The translations under genes and the position numbers were made by a program. The notes under the pieces are model-generated. The model saw nothing but the letters and a program-made list of their open reading frames with translations, had not been told where the DNA came from and ran no database searches. Below are positions 1 through 8,289 of a stretch of 64,000 nucleotides of DNA, piece by piece; position 1 is the first letter of the stretch; each line of letters begins with the position of its first letter. Source of the stretch: Sphingomonas canadensis (GTDB lineage: Bacteria; Pseudomonadota; Alphaproteobacteria; Sphingomonadales; Sphingomonadaceae); assembly GCF_026013525.1 (NCBI RefSeq), contig NZ_JAPDRA010000008.1:84501-148500 (forward strand). The letters are read 5' to 3'.

Positions 1-30
1 GTGGACGCCGCGCTGGAGGCATGGGGTTGA
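1..30 (+). CDS. possible 3' end of an upstream gene (partial)
   Basis: Frame 1 reads nine sense codons and then TGA at 28-30. The residues (VDAALEAWG) are plausible as a protein C-terminus, but the stretch is too short to identify. The following 115 bases hold an inverted repeat before the purine operon starts. Confidence 0.3.
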   Translation: MDAALEAWG

Positions 31-50
31 GGGGGCGGCTCCTTTCCTCC

Positions 51-129
51 GTTCGCCACGGGCCTGTCGAAGGACGGCTCCGGCCCGCGCCGGTCGCAGG
101 CATGGCGCTTCGACAAGCTCTGCACGAAC
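51..129. repeat. inverted pair of short REP-like repeats
   Basis: GTTCGCCACGGGCCTGTCG at 51-69 and its imperfect inverted partner ending in GCACGAAC at 108-129 share the core CTTCGACA / TGTCGAAG. Short inverted elements with this core are common between genes of sphingomonads. This pair separates the upstream gene from the purine operon. Confidence 0.55.
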
Positions 130-145
130 GCTTTGGGATCGCCGA

Positions 146-1033
146 ATGAGCCTTCCCCGCGATCTCGCCGGCTACGGCGCCAATCCGCCTGCCGCCCACT
201 GGCCCGGCGGCGCGCGCGTGGCGGTGAACTTCGTCGTCAATTATGAGGAGGGCGCGGAAAACAGCGTCCTCAATGGCGACAAGGGCAGCGAGGGCTTCCT
301 GTCCGACATGGTCGGCGCCGCCAGCCATCCGGCGCGGGCGATGGCGATGGAGAGCCTGTACGAATATGGCAGCCGCGCCGGCTTCTGGCGGCTGCACCGG
401 CTGTTCGCGGAGCGGAACGTGCCCGTCACCGTGTTCGGCGTCGCCGCGGCGATGGAGGCGAACCCGGCGGCGGTGGAGGCGATGCTGACGGCCGGATGGG
501 AGGTCGCGTCGCACGGATACCGCTGGATCGACTATCAATATGTGCCCGAGGAGGTGGAGCGCGAGCATATCGCCCGGGCGATCGCGGTCCACACCGGCCT
601 GACCGGCAGCCGCCCGCTCGGCTGGTATCAGGGGCGCACTTCGCCCAACACGGCGCGGCTGGTGGCGGAGGAAGGCGGCTTTCTCTACGATGCGGACAGC
701 TATGCCGACGACCTGCCCTATTGGGACCGGCGGCACGGACGGGCGCAGCTCATCGTCCCCTACAGCCTCGACACCAACGACATGAAGTTCGTCGCGCTGA
801 ACGGCTTTACGGAGGGGACGCAGTTCTTCCGCTACCTGGTCGACGCCTTCGAGCAGTTGCGCGAGGAGGGCGGGCGGATGATGTCGATCGGCCTGCACGG
901 CCGCATCGCCGGGCGGCCCGCGCGCACCATCGCGGTGCAGATGTTCCTGGATCACGTGCTGCAATCGGGCGACGCCTGGGTGGCGCGGCGCATCGACATC
1001 GCGCGCCACTGGATGGAGGCGCACCCGGCATGA
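146..1033 (+). CDS. puuE: allantoinase of the polysaccharide-deacetylase type (PuuE)
   Basis: A 295-residue protein of the PuuE branch of the polysaccharide deacetylase (NodB-like) superfamily, cytoplasmic, expected to hydrolyse allantoin to allantoate. Family hallmarks are the N-terminal NFVVNYEEGAE segment, the SHGYRWIDY motif near residue 122 and the GWYQGRTSPNTRRL-like loop (here GWYQGRTSPNTARL). It is the first gene of the purine operon; its stop overlaps the next start (ATGA at 1030-1033). Its product closes the ring-opening sequence begun by the urate enzymes downstream. No strong ribosome binding site is visible before the ATG. Confidence 0.9.
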   Translation: MSLPRDLAGYGANPPAAHWPGGARVAVNFVVNYEEGAENSVLNGDKGSEGFLSDMVGAASHPARAMAMESLYEYGSRAGFWRLHRLFAERNVPVTVFGVAAAMEANPAAVEAMLTAGWEVASHGYRWIDYQYVPEEVEREHIARAIAVHTGLTGSRPLGWYQGRTSPNTARLVAEEGGFLYDADSYADDLPYWDRRHGRAQLIVPYSLDTNDMKFVALNGFTEGTQFFRYLVDAFEQLREEGGRMMSIGLHGRIAGRPARTIAVQMFLDHVLQSGDAWVARRIDIARHWMEAHPA

Positions 1034-1410
1034 CCCTGAACGATCCCGGGGTGGTGGCCGAGGTGACCGCCGCGTTCCACGAATATGAGCGCGCGCTGAT
1101 GGCCGACGACATCGCGGCGATGGACCGGCTGTTCCACGAAAGCGAGGCGACCGTGCGCTATGGCGTGGGCGAGGTGCTGTACGGGATCGCGGCGATCCGC
1201 GAGTTCCGCAAGGGGCGCGGCGGTTCGCCGCAGCGGCGGCTGGGCCGGGTCGCCATCGCCGCCTATGGCCGCGACTTCGCCACCGCCAACGCCGAGTTCT
1301 TCCGCGAAGGCACGGACAGGCGCGGCCGCCAGAGCCAGAGCTGGGTGCGCTTCCCGGACGGATGGAAGGTCGTTTCCGCCCATGTCTCGATCGAGGGGAG
1401 CGGATCGTGA
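1030..1410 (+). CDS. hpxZ: HpxZ/AtzH-like protein (DUF3225, SnoaL-like fold)
   Basis: A 126-residue protein resembling the oxalurate-catabolism protein HpxZ of the AtzH-like, NTF2/SnoaL-fold group: an N-terminal helix with YERALMADDIAAMDRLFHES, then VRYGVGEVLYGIAAIREFRKGR, then a beta-rich C-terminal half ending in WKVVSAHVS. The start ATG overlaps the puuE stop, and the end overlaps the GTG start of uraD by four bases. The HpxZ reaction is not established. Its place between allantoinase and OHCU decarboxylase supports a role in urate-ring breakdown. The gene symbol follows family resemblance only. Confidence 0.75.
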   Translation: MTLNDPGVVAEVTAAFHEYERALMADDIAAMDRLFHESEATVRYGVGEVLYGIAAIREFRKGRGGSPQRRLGRVAIAAYGRDFATANAEFFREGTDRRGRQSQSWVRFPDGWKVVSAHVSIEGSGS

Positions 1411-1886
1411 GCATGCGCGAGGCGCGGGAGAATTTCATCGAACGCCATGGCGCGCTGTTCGAGCACAGCCCCTGGGTGGTGGAGCGCGCGGCGGCGCGGC
1501 TGCCCTTCGACGATCTCTACGCCGGGCTGATGCAGGTGGTGCATGACGCGACGCCGGACGAGCAGCTCGCGCTGATCCGCGCGCATCCGGAACTAGCGGG
1601 CAAGGCCGCGATCGACGGCAGCCTGACCGAGGCGAGCGCCGCCGAACAGGCGAGCGCCGGGCTGGACCGCCTCACGTCCGGGGACTTCGCGCGGTTCCAC
1701 GCGCTCAACGCCGCCTATGCCGAGCGCTTCGGCTTTCCGTTCATCATCTGCGTGCGGCTGACCGACAAGGCGGGCATCCTGGCGGCGATGGCGGCGCGGC
1801 TGCACAACGAACGCGACGCCGAGATCGCCGAAGCGCTGAAGCAGATCGGCGCGATCGTGCGCCTGCGGCTGGAGGCGATGGCATGA
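1407..1886 (+). CDS. uraD: 2-oxo-4-hydroxy-4-carboxy-5-ureidoimidazoline decarboxylase (UraD)
   Basis: 159 residues. It decarboxylates OHCU to S-allantoin, the third step of urate oxidation. The AHPELAGKA motif with the expected catalytic His at residue 60 and the SAAEQ motif around residues 78-81 are both present, and the length matches the family. I chose the GTG at 1407, which overlaps the previous stop; an ATG two codons on (1413) is the alternative. The longer upstream reading into the hpxZ-like gene is out of place for the family. The stop overlaps the next ATG (ATGA). Confidence 0.92.
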   Translation: MSMREARENFIERHGALFEHSPWVVERAAARLPFDDLYAGLMQVVHDATPDEQLALIRAHPELAGKAAIDGSLTEASAAEQASAGLDRLTSGDFARFHALNAAYAERFGFPFIICVRLTDKAGILAAMAARLHNERDAEIAEALKQIGAIVRLRLEAMA

Positions 1887-3295
1887 CGCTGGCCGAACAT
1901 AACGCCCGGGTGGCGCACGACCTGGCGTGCCTCAACTGGGGCGAGCCCGACTGGCTGGAGCCGCGCCCCGGCACCTATGACGCGATCATCGTCGGCGGCG
2001 GGCAGAGCGGGCTGGGGGCCGCATTCGGGCTGATGCGCGAGCGGATCGGCAACATCCTGGTGCTGGACGAAAACCCGGCGGGGTATGAAGGGCCGTGGGA
2101 CACCTATGCCCGCATGGCCACGCTGCGCACGCCGAAGCACCTGACCGCGATCGACCTGGGGCTGGCCAGCCTCACCTTCCGCACATGGTGGGAGGCGCAG
2201 CACGGGGCCGAAGGCTGGGAGGCGATCGGCAAGATCCCGCGGCGCGACTGGATGGACTATCTGCGCTGGTATCGCGCGGTTCTGGCGCTGCCCGTGCGCA
2301 ACGAGGCGCGGGTGTCGCTGGTCGAGCCGCTGGGCGGCGGCACGGGCTTCCGCGTGCATCTGGAGGGCGGCGATCCGCTGCTGGCGCGCAAGGTGATCCT
2401 GGCCACCGGCATCCAGGGCGGCGGCGATTGGCACACGCCCGGCTTCATCCGCGATGCGCTGCCGCGCCACCGTTATGCCCATACCAGCGAGCCGATCGAT
2501 TTCGCCGCGCTGGCGGGCAGGCGGATCGCGGTGCTGGGGGGCGGCGCCTCCGCCTTCGACAATGCCGCCACCGCGCTGGCGGCCGGAGCGGCGGCGGTGG
2601 CGGTGCACGTCCGCCGGGCGGAGCTGCCGCAGGTCAACCCGATCCGCTTCATGGAAGGGTCCGGGCTGATCCCGCGCTATGCCGCGCTCGACGATGCGGC
2701 GAAATATGCGGCGATGGCGAGCTTCTTCACCCGCAACCAGCCGCCGACGGTGGATATGTTCGAGGCCGCTGCCGCCTATCCCGGCTTCGCGCTGCACCTG
2801 GGCAGCCCCTGGCTGTCGGTGGCGGAGAAGGACGGCGCGGTGGAGGTGGAGACGCCCAAGGGCCGCTTCGCCTATGATTTCCTGATCCTTTCCACCGGGC
2901 TGGTCACCGATCCCGCGCTGCGGCCGGAGCTGGCGCTGGTGCATGGCCGCATCGCGCGCTGGGCGGATCGCCATGCCCCGCCGCCGGAGATCGCCAATCC
3001 GCTGGTCTGCGCGCACCCCTATCTCGGCCCCGGGTTCGAGCTGCTGCCGCGCGATCCGGGCGATGCGGATGCGCTGCACGGGCTGTTCGCGTTCAACTAT
3101 TCGGCGCTGATCAGCCTGGGGCTTTCGGCTTCGGCGCTGTCGGGGCTCAAGCATGCGCTGCCGCGGCTGGTGGCGGGCGTGGCGGACCAGCTATTCCGCG
3201 ACGATGCGGCGGACATCCTGGCGCGCTATCATGGCTATGCCGAGCCGGAGTTCACCGCGCGCTGGACCCCCGCCGGCACGGGAGACGCGGCATGA
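1883..3295 (+). CDS. hpyO: probable FAD-dependent urate hydroxylase (HpyO type)
   Basis: 470-residue flavoprotein with two dinucleotide-binding motifs: VGGGQSGLG at residues 37-45 and VLGGGASAF at 217-225. This is the layout of class B-like FAD/NAD(P)H monooxygenases. It lies between uraD and uraH, exactly where a urate-oxidising enzyme is required. Neither a uricase nor a short HpxO is present in the operon. The HpyO class known from Xanthomonas is a larger flavoprotein in a similar setting, so I infer urate to 5-hydroxyisourate using NAD(P)H and oxygen. It overlaps both neighbours by four bases. Function is inferred mainly from context. Confidence 0.75.
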   Translation: MTLAEHNARVAHDLACLNWGEPDWLEPRPGTYDAIIVGGGQSGLGAAFGLMRERIGNILVLDENPAGYEGPWDTYARMATLRTPKHLTAIDLGLASLTFRTWWEAQHGAEGWEAIGKIPRRDWMDYLRWYRAVLALPVRNEARVSLVEPLGGGTGFRVHLEGGDPLLARKVILATGIQGGGDWHTPGFIRDALPRHRYAHTSEPIDFAALAGRRIAVLGGGASAFDNAATALAAGAAAVAVHVRRAELPQVNPIRFMEGSGLIPRYAALDDAAKYAAMASFFTRNQPPTVDMFEAAAAYPGFALHLGSPWLSVAEKDGAVEVETPKGRFAYDFLILSTGLVTDPALRPELALVHGRIARWADRHAPPPEIANPLVCAHPYLGPGFELLPRDPGDADALHGLFAFNYSALISLGLSASALSGLKHALPRLVAGVADQLFRDDAADILARYHGYAEPEFTARWTPAGTGDAA

Positions 3296-3630
3296 CATCG
3301 CTCAGCACCCATGTGCTCGACACCGCCCATGGCCGCCCCGCCGCGGGAATGGGGGTGCGGCTGTGGCGCGACGGCCGCCTGCTGTTCGCGGGCGAGACCA
3401 ACGCCGACGGCCGCTGCCCCGCGCTGACCGAGGGGGCGGACTATGCCCCCGGCGGCTATCGCATCGAATTCGACGTCGCGGCCTATTTCCGCGCGCAGGG
3501 CGTGGCGCTGCCCGATCCGCCGTTCCTGGACGTGGTGGCGATCGCCTTCGGCATGGCGGAGGCGGACGGCCATTATCATGTGCCGCTGCTCGTCACGCCC
3601 TTCGGCTATTCGACCTACCGGGGGAGCTGA
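3292..3630 (+). CDS. uraH: 5-hydroxyisourate hydrolase (UraH, transthyretin-like)
   Basis: 112 residues, typical length. It hydrolyses 5-hydroxyisourate to OHCU. The family signature LSTHVLDTAHGRPA begins at residue 4, and the protein ends in the diagnostic C-terminal tetrapeptide YRGS. It carries no signal peptide, so it is cytoplasmic. It overlaps the hydroxylase stop (ATGA at 3292-3295) and is followed one base later by the TTG start of xdhA. Confidence 0.95.
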   Translation: MTSLSTHVLDTAHGRPAAGMGVRLWRDGRLLFAGETNADGRCPALTEGADYAPGGYRIEFDVAAYFRAQGVALPDPPFLDVVAIAFGMAEADGHYHVPLLVTPFGYSTYRGS

Positions 3631-3631
3631 G

Positions 3632-5053
3632 TTGGCGGCATCCCCGATCACCTTCGCGCTGGACGGCACCACGGACATCCAGGCCGACGCGCCCGCCACG
3701 CGCACCGCGCTGGACCTGTTGCGCGAGCATCTGGGGCGACGGGGCACCAAGGAGGGCTGCGCCGAGGGCGATTGCGGCGCCTGCACCATCCTGCTCGGCG
3801 AGCTGGAGGGTGACGGGATCGCCTGGCGCGCGGTGAATTCCTGCATTCTGTTCGCGCCGATGCTCGACGGAAAGGCGGTGCTGACGGTCGAGAGCCTGGG
3901 GACGCCCGGCGCGCTGCATCCGGTGCAGCAGGCGATGGCGGACGGGCATGGATCGCAATGCGGCTTCTGCACGCCCGGCTTCGTCCTGTCGCTCTACGGC
4001 CGCAGCATCGGCGCGCGCGGTACCGAGGGGGCGGCGGTGCGCGACGTGATCGCGGGCAATTTGTGCCGTTGCACCGGATACGGCCCGATCCTGGCGGCGG
4101 CCGAGGCCACCCCGCCCGCCCCGCGCGACGACGCCGGCGCCATCGAATTGCTGCGCGGCATGACCCCAGCGGCCAAGGGCGAGAACTGGTTCAAGCCGCG
4201 GACCGCAGACGAACTCGCCGCGCTGCTGATCGCCCATCCGGACGCGCGGATCGTGGCGGGCGCGACGGACGTGGGGCTGTGGGTCACCAAGCAGTTGCGC
4301 GATCTGGGCACCGTGATCTTCATCGGCGACGTGGCCGATCTGCGCAGCATCGCGGAGGATGAGGGCGGGCTGACGCTGGGCGCGGGCGTGCGTTATTCGG
4401 ACGCGCATGCGGCACTCGCCCGGCTGCATCCGGAGCTGGGAGAGCTGGTGCGGCGGATCGCGGGCGTGCAGGTGCGCAATTCGGGCACGATCGGCGGCAA
4501 CATCGCCAACGGATCGCCCATCGGCGACATGCCCCCCGCGCTGATCGCGCTGGGCGCCACGCTGGTGCTGCGCCGGGGGGATGCGCGGCGGACGATGCCG
4601 CTGGAGGATTTCTTCCTGGAATATGGCCGGCAGGATCGCGCGCCGGGCGAGTTCGTGGAGCGCATCCACATCCCCCGCCCCGCCCCGGAAACGCTGGTGC
4701 GCATCGCCAAGCTTTCCAAGCGGTTCGACAGCGACATCTCCGCGCTGTGCGGCGCCTTCGCGCTGACGATTGCGGAGGGCCTGGTTACGCACGCCCGAGT
4801 GGCGTTCGGCGGGATGGCGGGAACGCCAAAGCGCGCCGCCGCGTGCGAGGCGGCGCTGACCGGGCAGCCCTGGTGCGAGGCGGCGGTCGAGTCCGCAGCC
4901 GCCGCGCTGGCGCAGGATTACCAGCCGCTGAGCGACCTGCGCGGATCGGCCGGATACCGCCTGGCCGCGGCCGCGAACCTGCTCCGCCGCATCTGGCACG
5001 AGACGCAGCATGGCGGTCCGGTGAGCGTGCTCGACGAGCGGCTGGATGGCTGA
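3632..5053 (+). CDS. xdhA: xanthine dehydrogenase small subunit (2Fe-2S and FAD domains)
   Basis: 473 residues. The N-terminal 2Fe-2S domain has Cys 43, 48, 51 and 71 (CAEGDCGAC), and the second cluster domain has CGFC at 110-113 and CRC at 145-147. An FAD-binding domain starts near residue 170 (GATDVGLWVTKQL). It passes electrons from the molybdenum subunit to NAD. The start is a TTG at 3632, supported by GGGGAG five bases upstream and by the alignment of the first domain; the open frame extends further upstream, but only inside uraH. It overlaps xdhB by eight bases. Confidence 0.93.
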   Translation: MAASPITFALDGTTDIQADAPATRTALDLLREHLGRRGTKEGCAEGDCGACTILLGELEGDGIAWRAVNSCILFAPMLDGKAVLTVESLGTPGALHPVQQAMADGHGSQCGFCTPGFVLSLYGRSIGARGTEGAAVRDVIAGNLCRCTGYGPILAAAEATPPAPRDDAGAIELLRGMTPAAKGENWFKPRTADELAALLIAHPDARIVAGATDVGLWVTKQLRDLGTVIFIGDVADLRSIAEDEGGLTLGAGVRYSDAHAALARLHPELGELVRRIAGVQVRNSGTIGGNIANGSPIGDMPPALIALGATLVLRRGDARRTMPLEDFFLEYGRQDRAPGEFVERIHIPRPAPETLVRIAKLSKRFDSDISALCGAFALTIAEGLVTHARVAFGGMAGTPKRAAACEAALTGQPWCEAAVESAAAALAQDYQPLSDLRGSAGYRLAAAANLLRRIWHETQHGGPVSVLDERLDG

Positions 5054-7364
5054 CGCCGCGCCCCCGCCCGCCGGAGCGGTCCACGCCCCGCTGCGCCACG
5101 ACAGCGCGGAGGGCCATGTCGCGGGCACCGCGCGCTATACCGACGACGTGCCGGAAACCGCGACGACGCAGCATCTGGCCTTTGGCCTGGCGGGCTGCGG
5201 CCATGCGCGGATCGTGAACATCGACCTGAGCCGGGTGCGTGCCGCGCCGCTGGTCACCGGCGTCTATACCGCGCGGGACATCCCCGGCATCAACGACGTC
5301 AGCCCCGTGGCAGGCGATGACCGGCTGCTGGCCGAGGACGAAATCCTCTATCCCGGCCAGCCGCTCTTCATCGTCGCGGCGATGACGCGCGACGCCGCCC
5401 GCGCCGCCGCCCGGCTGGCGGTGGTGGAGACCGGGCCGCTGCCCGCGATCGTCACCATCGCGGACGCGCGCGCGGCGGGATCGGTGATCGAGCCCGCCCA
5501 GCGCATGGCGCGCGGCGACGCCGCCGCCGCCATCGCCAACGCCCCCCGCCGCCTATCCGGCAGAGTATCCGTGGGCGGACAGGAGCATTTCTATCTCGAA
5601 GGCCAGATCGCGCTCGCCACGCCCGGCGACGACGGATCGATGCATGTGCTGAGCTCCACCCAGCATCCCAGCGAGGTGCAGCATCTGGTGGCCAAGGTGC
5701 TGGGCCTGCCCGATGCCAGGGTGACGGTGGAGGTCCGCCGGATGGGCGGCGCGTTCGGCGGCAAGGAGACCCAGGCCGCCGCCGTGGCCGCCGCCGCCGC
5801 GCTCGTCGCGCAACGGACCGGCCATCCCGCCAAGCTGCGGCTCGACCGCGACGACGACATGGCGATGACCGGCAAGCGCCATGATTTCGAGATCGGCTAT
5901 GAGGCCGGCTTCGACGAGGAAGGGCGCATCGCCGGCATCCGCTTCGATCTCGCATCGCGCTGCGGCGCAACGGCGGACCTTTCGCCCGCGATCAACGACC
6001 GGGCGATGTTCCATGCCGACAATTGCTATTTCTATCCCGCCGTGGAGATCGTCAGCCACCGGCTGAAGACGCACACGGTTTCGAACACCGCGTTCCGCGG
6101 CTTCGGCGGGCCACAGGGGATGCTGGGCGCGGAACGGGTGATGGACGATATCGCCGCGCACCTGGGCCGCGATCCGCTCGATGTGCGCCGCGCCAACCTG
6201 TACGGCCCAGGGCGCGACGTGACGCCCTATCACATGACGGTCGCCGACAATGTGGCGCCCGATCTGATCGCCGAACTCGCCGCAGGCGCACGCTATGCCG
6301 AGCGGCGGGAGGCCGCCGCCGCGTTCAATGCTGCGCACAATATCCTGAAGAAAGGGCTGGCGCTGTCCCCGGTCAAGTTCGGCATCAGCTTCACCACCAC
6401 GCACCTGAACCAGGCGGGCGCGCTGGTGCATGTCTATACCGACGGATCGGTCCACCTGAACCATGGCGGCACCGAGATGGGCCAGGGCCTGATGGTGAAG
6501 GTGGCACAGGTGGTGGCGGACGTGTTCGGCGTGGCTGTGGAGCACGTCGGCATCTCCGCCACGCGGACCGACAAGGTGCCCAACACATCGGCCACCGCCG
6601 CATCCTCCGGCGCGGACCTGAACGGCATGGCAGCGTTCCGCGCGGCCGACGCGATCCGCGCGCGGCTGGCGGAATTCGCGGCCGGGCGCTTCGGCGGGGC
6701 GGCGCAGGCGGTGCGCTTCACCCGCGACGGCGTGGAGGCGGGCGGCGAGCGCATCCCCTTCGCAGAGCTCTGCCGCATGGCCTATCTGGCGCGCGTGCCG
6801 CTGTCGGCCACCGGCTTCTATGCCACGCCCGGGATCGAATATGACCGCGCCAGCCACAGCGGGCGGCCGTTCCTCTACTTCGCCTATGGCGCCGCGCTGA
6901 GCGAGGTGGTGATCGACACGCTGACCGGCGAGCATCGCGTGCTGGCGGTGGACATCCTCCACGACGCGGGCCGCAGCCTGAACCCGGCGATCGACCTGGG
7001 CCAGGTGGAGGGCGGCTTCATCCAGGGCATGGGCTGGCTGACCACGGAGGAGCTGGTCTATGGACCCGAGGGGCAGATGCTGACCCACGCGCCCTCCACC
7101 TACAAGATCCCGACCGCGGGCGATCGGCCGCGCCGCATGGAGATCCGCCTGTGGGATCGCGGCCGCAACGCCGAGCCGACCATCCACCGCTCCAAGGCGG
7201 TGGGCGAGCCGCCGCTGATGCTGGCGATATCGGTGTTCAGCGCGCTGACCGACGCGGTGATGGCCGCGGCGCCCGGCCGCGGCCTGCCCGCGCTCGACGC
7301 CCCCGCGACGCCCGAGCGCATCCTGGCGGCGATCGCGGAGCTGCGGGGGCGTGCGCTTGCCTGA
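5046..7364 (+). CDS. xdhB: xanthine dehydrogenase molybdenum-binding subunit
   Basis: 772 residues, the usual size for a separate XdhB. It opens with the HDSAEGHVAGTARYTDD segment. The molybdopterin-cytosine-dinucleotide domain shows GGAFGGKE, RGFGGPQG and GGTEMGQGL, and the GEPPLMLA segment near the C-terminus contains the expected active-site Glu. It oxidises hypoxanthine and xanthine to urate in complex with XdhA. Its start lies inside xdhA and its end inside xdhC, so translation is probably coupled. Confidence 0.95.
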   Translation: MADAAPPPAGAVHAPLRHDSAEGHVAGTARYTDDVPETATTQHLAFGLAGCGHARIVNIDLSRVRAAPLVTGVYTARDIPGINDVSPVAGDDRLLAEDEILYPGQPLFIVAAMTRDAARAAARLAVVETGPLPAIVTIADARAAGSVIEPAQRMARGDAAAAIANAPRRLSGRVSVGGQEHFYLEGQIALATPGDDGSMHVLSSTQHPSEVQHLVAKVLGLPDARVTVEVRRMGGAFGGKETQAAAVAAAAALVAQRTGHPAKLRLDRDDDMAMTGKRHDFEIGYEAGFDEEGRIAGIRFDLASRCGATADLSPAINDRAMFHADNCYFYPAVEIVSHRLKTHTVSNTAFRGFGGPQGMLGAERVMDDIAAHLGRDPLDVRRANLYGPGRDVTPYHMTVADNVAPDLIAELAAGARYAERREAAAAFNAAHNILKKGLALSPVKFGISFTTTHLNQAGALVHVYTDGSVHLNHGGTEMGQGLMVKVAQVVADVFGVAVEHVGISATRTDKVPNTSATAASSGADLNGMAAFRAADAIRARLAEFAAGRFGGAAQAVRFTRDGVEAGGERIPFAELCRMAYLARVPLSATGFYATPGIEYDRASHSGRPFLYFAYGAALSEVVIDTLTGEHRVLAVDILHDAGRSLNPAIDLGQVEGGFIQGMGWLTTEELVYGPEGQMLTHAPSTYKIPTAGDRPRRMEIRLWDRGRNAEPTIHRSKAVGEPPLMLAISVFSALTDAVMAAAPGRGLPALDAPATPERILAAIAELRGRALA

Positions 7365-8289
7365 CTGGCGCCGCCATGCCCGCGACGCGCTGGCGCACGG
7401 CCCGGCCGCGATGGTGACCGTGCTCGCCACCGAGGGATCGGCCCCGCGCGGCCCGGGTGCGCGGATGATCGTCACCGCCGGTGCCCAGTCCGGCAGCATC
7501 GGCGGCGGCGCGCTGGAGCATCAGGCGGCGGCGCAGGCGCGGACGATCCTGGGCCTGCCGCCGGGAAGCTGGCGCATCCAGGATTATCCGCTGGGGCCGC
7601 TGCTGGGGCAATGCTGCGGCGGGCGGGTGCGGCTGATGGTCGAGCGGCTGGCGGGGGTGCCGGAGGAAGACGGGCCGTTCGCGGTGAAACTGGGGGAGTT
7701 GCTGGACCGCTCCCCGGTCTCCGGCGATGGCCGGGTTCCGGCTTCCTGCGCGGGGATAGTGGAGCCGGGCCTTCGCCGGGGAACCGTGGAGGCCCGCGGG
7801 CCGCGCCCGGAAAAAGGCGACGGCTTCGTCGAGCCGGAGGAGACCGACACGCTGCCCGTGCTGATGTTCGGCGCGGGCCATGTCGGGCGCGCGGTGATGG
7901 CGCGTGCGGGCGGGCTGCCGCTCCACATCGGCTGGTATGATTCGCGCCCGGAGTTCACCGAAATTCCCGGCGCGGTGCTGGCGGACGAGGATGCGATGGC
8001 CGAATGCGCCGCCGCCGCCCCGGCGGAGGCCGCGGTGGTGATCCTGACGCACGACCATGCGCTCGACTATCGCCTGGCCGCCGCCGCGCTGCGCGGCCGG
8101 GCCGGCCATGTCGGGCTGATAGGATCGCGCACCAAGCGCGCACGCTTCCAGTCGCGCTTCGACGCGGAGGGGATCGACGCCGCGCGGCTGGCCTGCCCGA
8201 TCGGGCTGCCGGGGGTGAAGGGCAAGGAACCGGAGGTAATCGCCATTTCGATCCTGGCGCAATTGCTGCAACTAAGGGACGCAGCATGA
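7351..8289 (+). CDS. xdhC: xanthine dehydrogenase accessory protein XdhC
   Basis: 312 residues. XdhC binds the sulfurated molybdenum cofactor and inserts it into XdhB. The N-terminal domain has GSIGGGALEHQ (48-58) and QCCGGRVRL (87-95). The C-terminal Rossmann domain starts with LMFGAGHVGRAVM near residue 171. GTG start at 7351, 14 bases inside xdhB. An unusual Pro/Arg/Gly-rich linker at residues 119-165 is encoded by a stretch full of short palindromes and looks like an in-frame insertion of intergenic repeat DNA (see findings). Confidence 0.92.
   Translation: MRLPDWRRHARDALAHGPAAMVTVLATEGSAPRGPGARMIVTAGAQSGSIGGGALEHQAAAQARTILGLPPGSWRIQDYPLGPLLGQCCGGRVRLMVERLAGVPEEDGPFAVKLGELLDRSPVSGDGRVPASCAGIVEPGLRRGTVEARGPRPEKGDGFVEPEETDTLPVLMFGAGHVGRAVMARAGGLPLHIGWYDSRPEFTEIPGAVLADEDAMAECAAAAPAEAAVVILTHDHALDYRLAAAALRGRAGHVGLIGSRTKRARFQSRFDAEGIDAARLACPIGLPGVKGKEPEVIAISILAQLLQLRDAA
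7695..7815. repeat. palindrome-rich insertion inside xdhC
   Basis: Within the coding sequence, short complementary blocks (CCGGTCTCCGGCGATGGCC, GGGTTCCGGC, GCCTTCGCCGGGGAACC) crowd together between the two XdhC domains. They keep the reading frame open. The block resembles intergenic palindromic repeats rather than conserved protein sequence. Boundaries are approximate. Confidence 0.4.
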
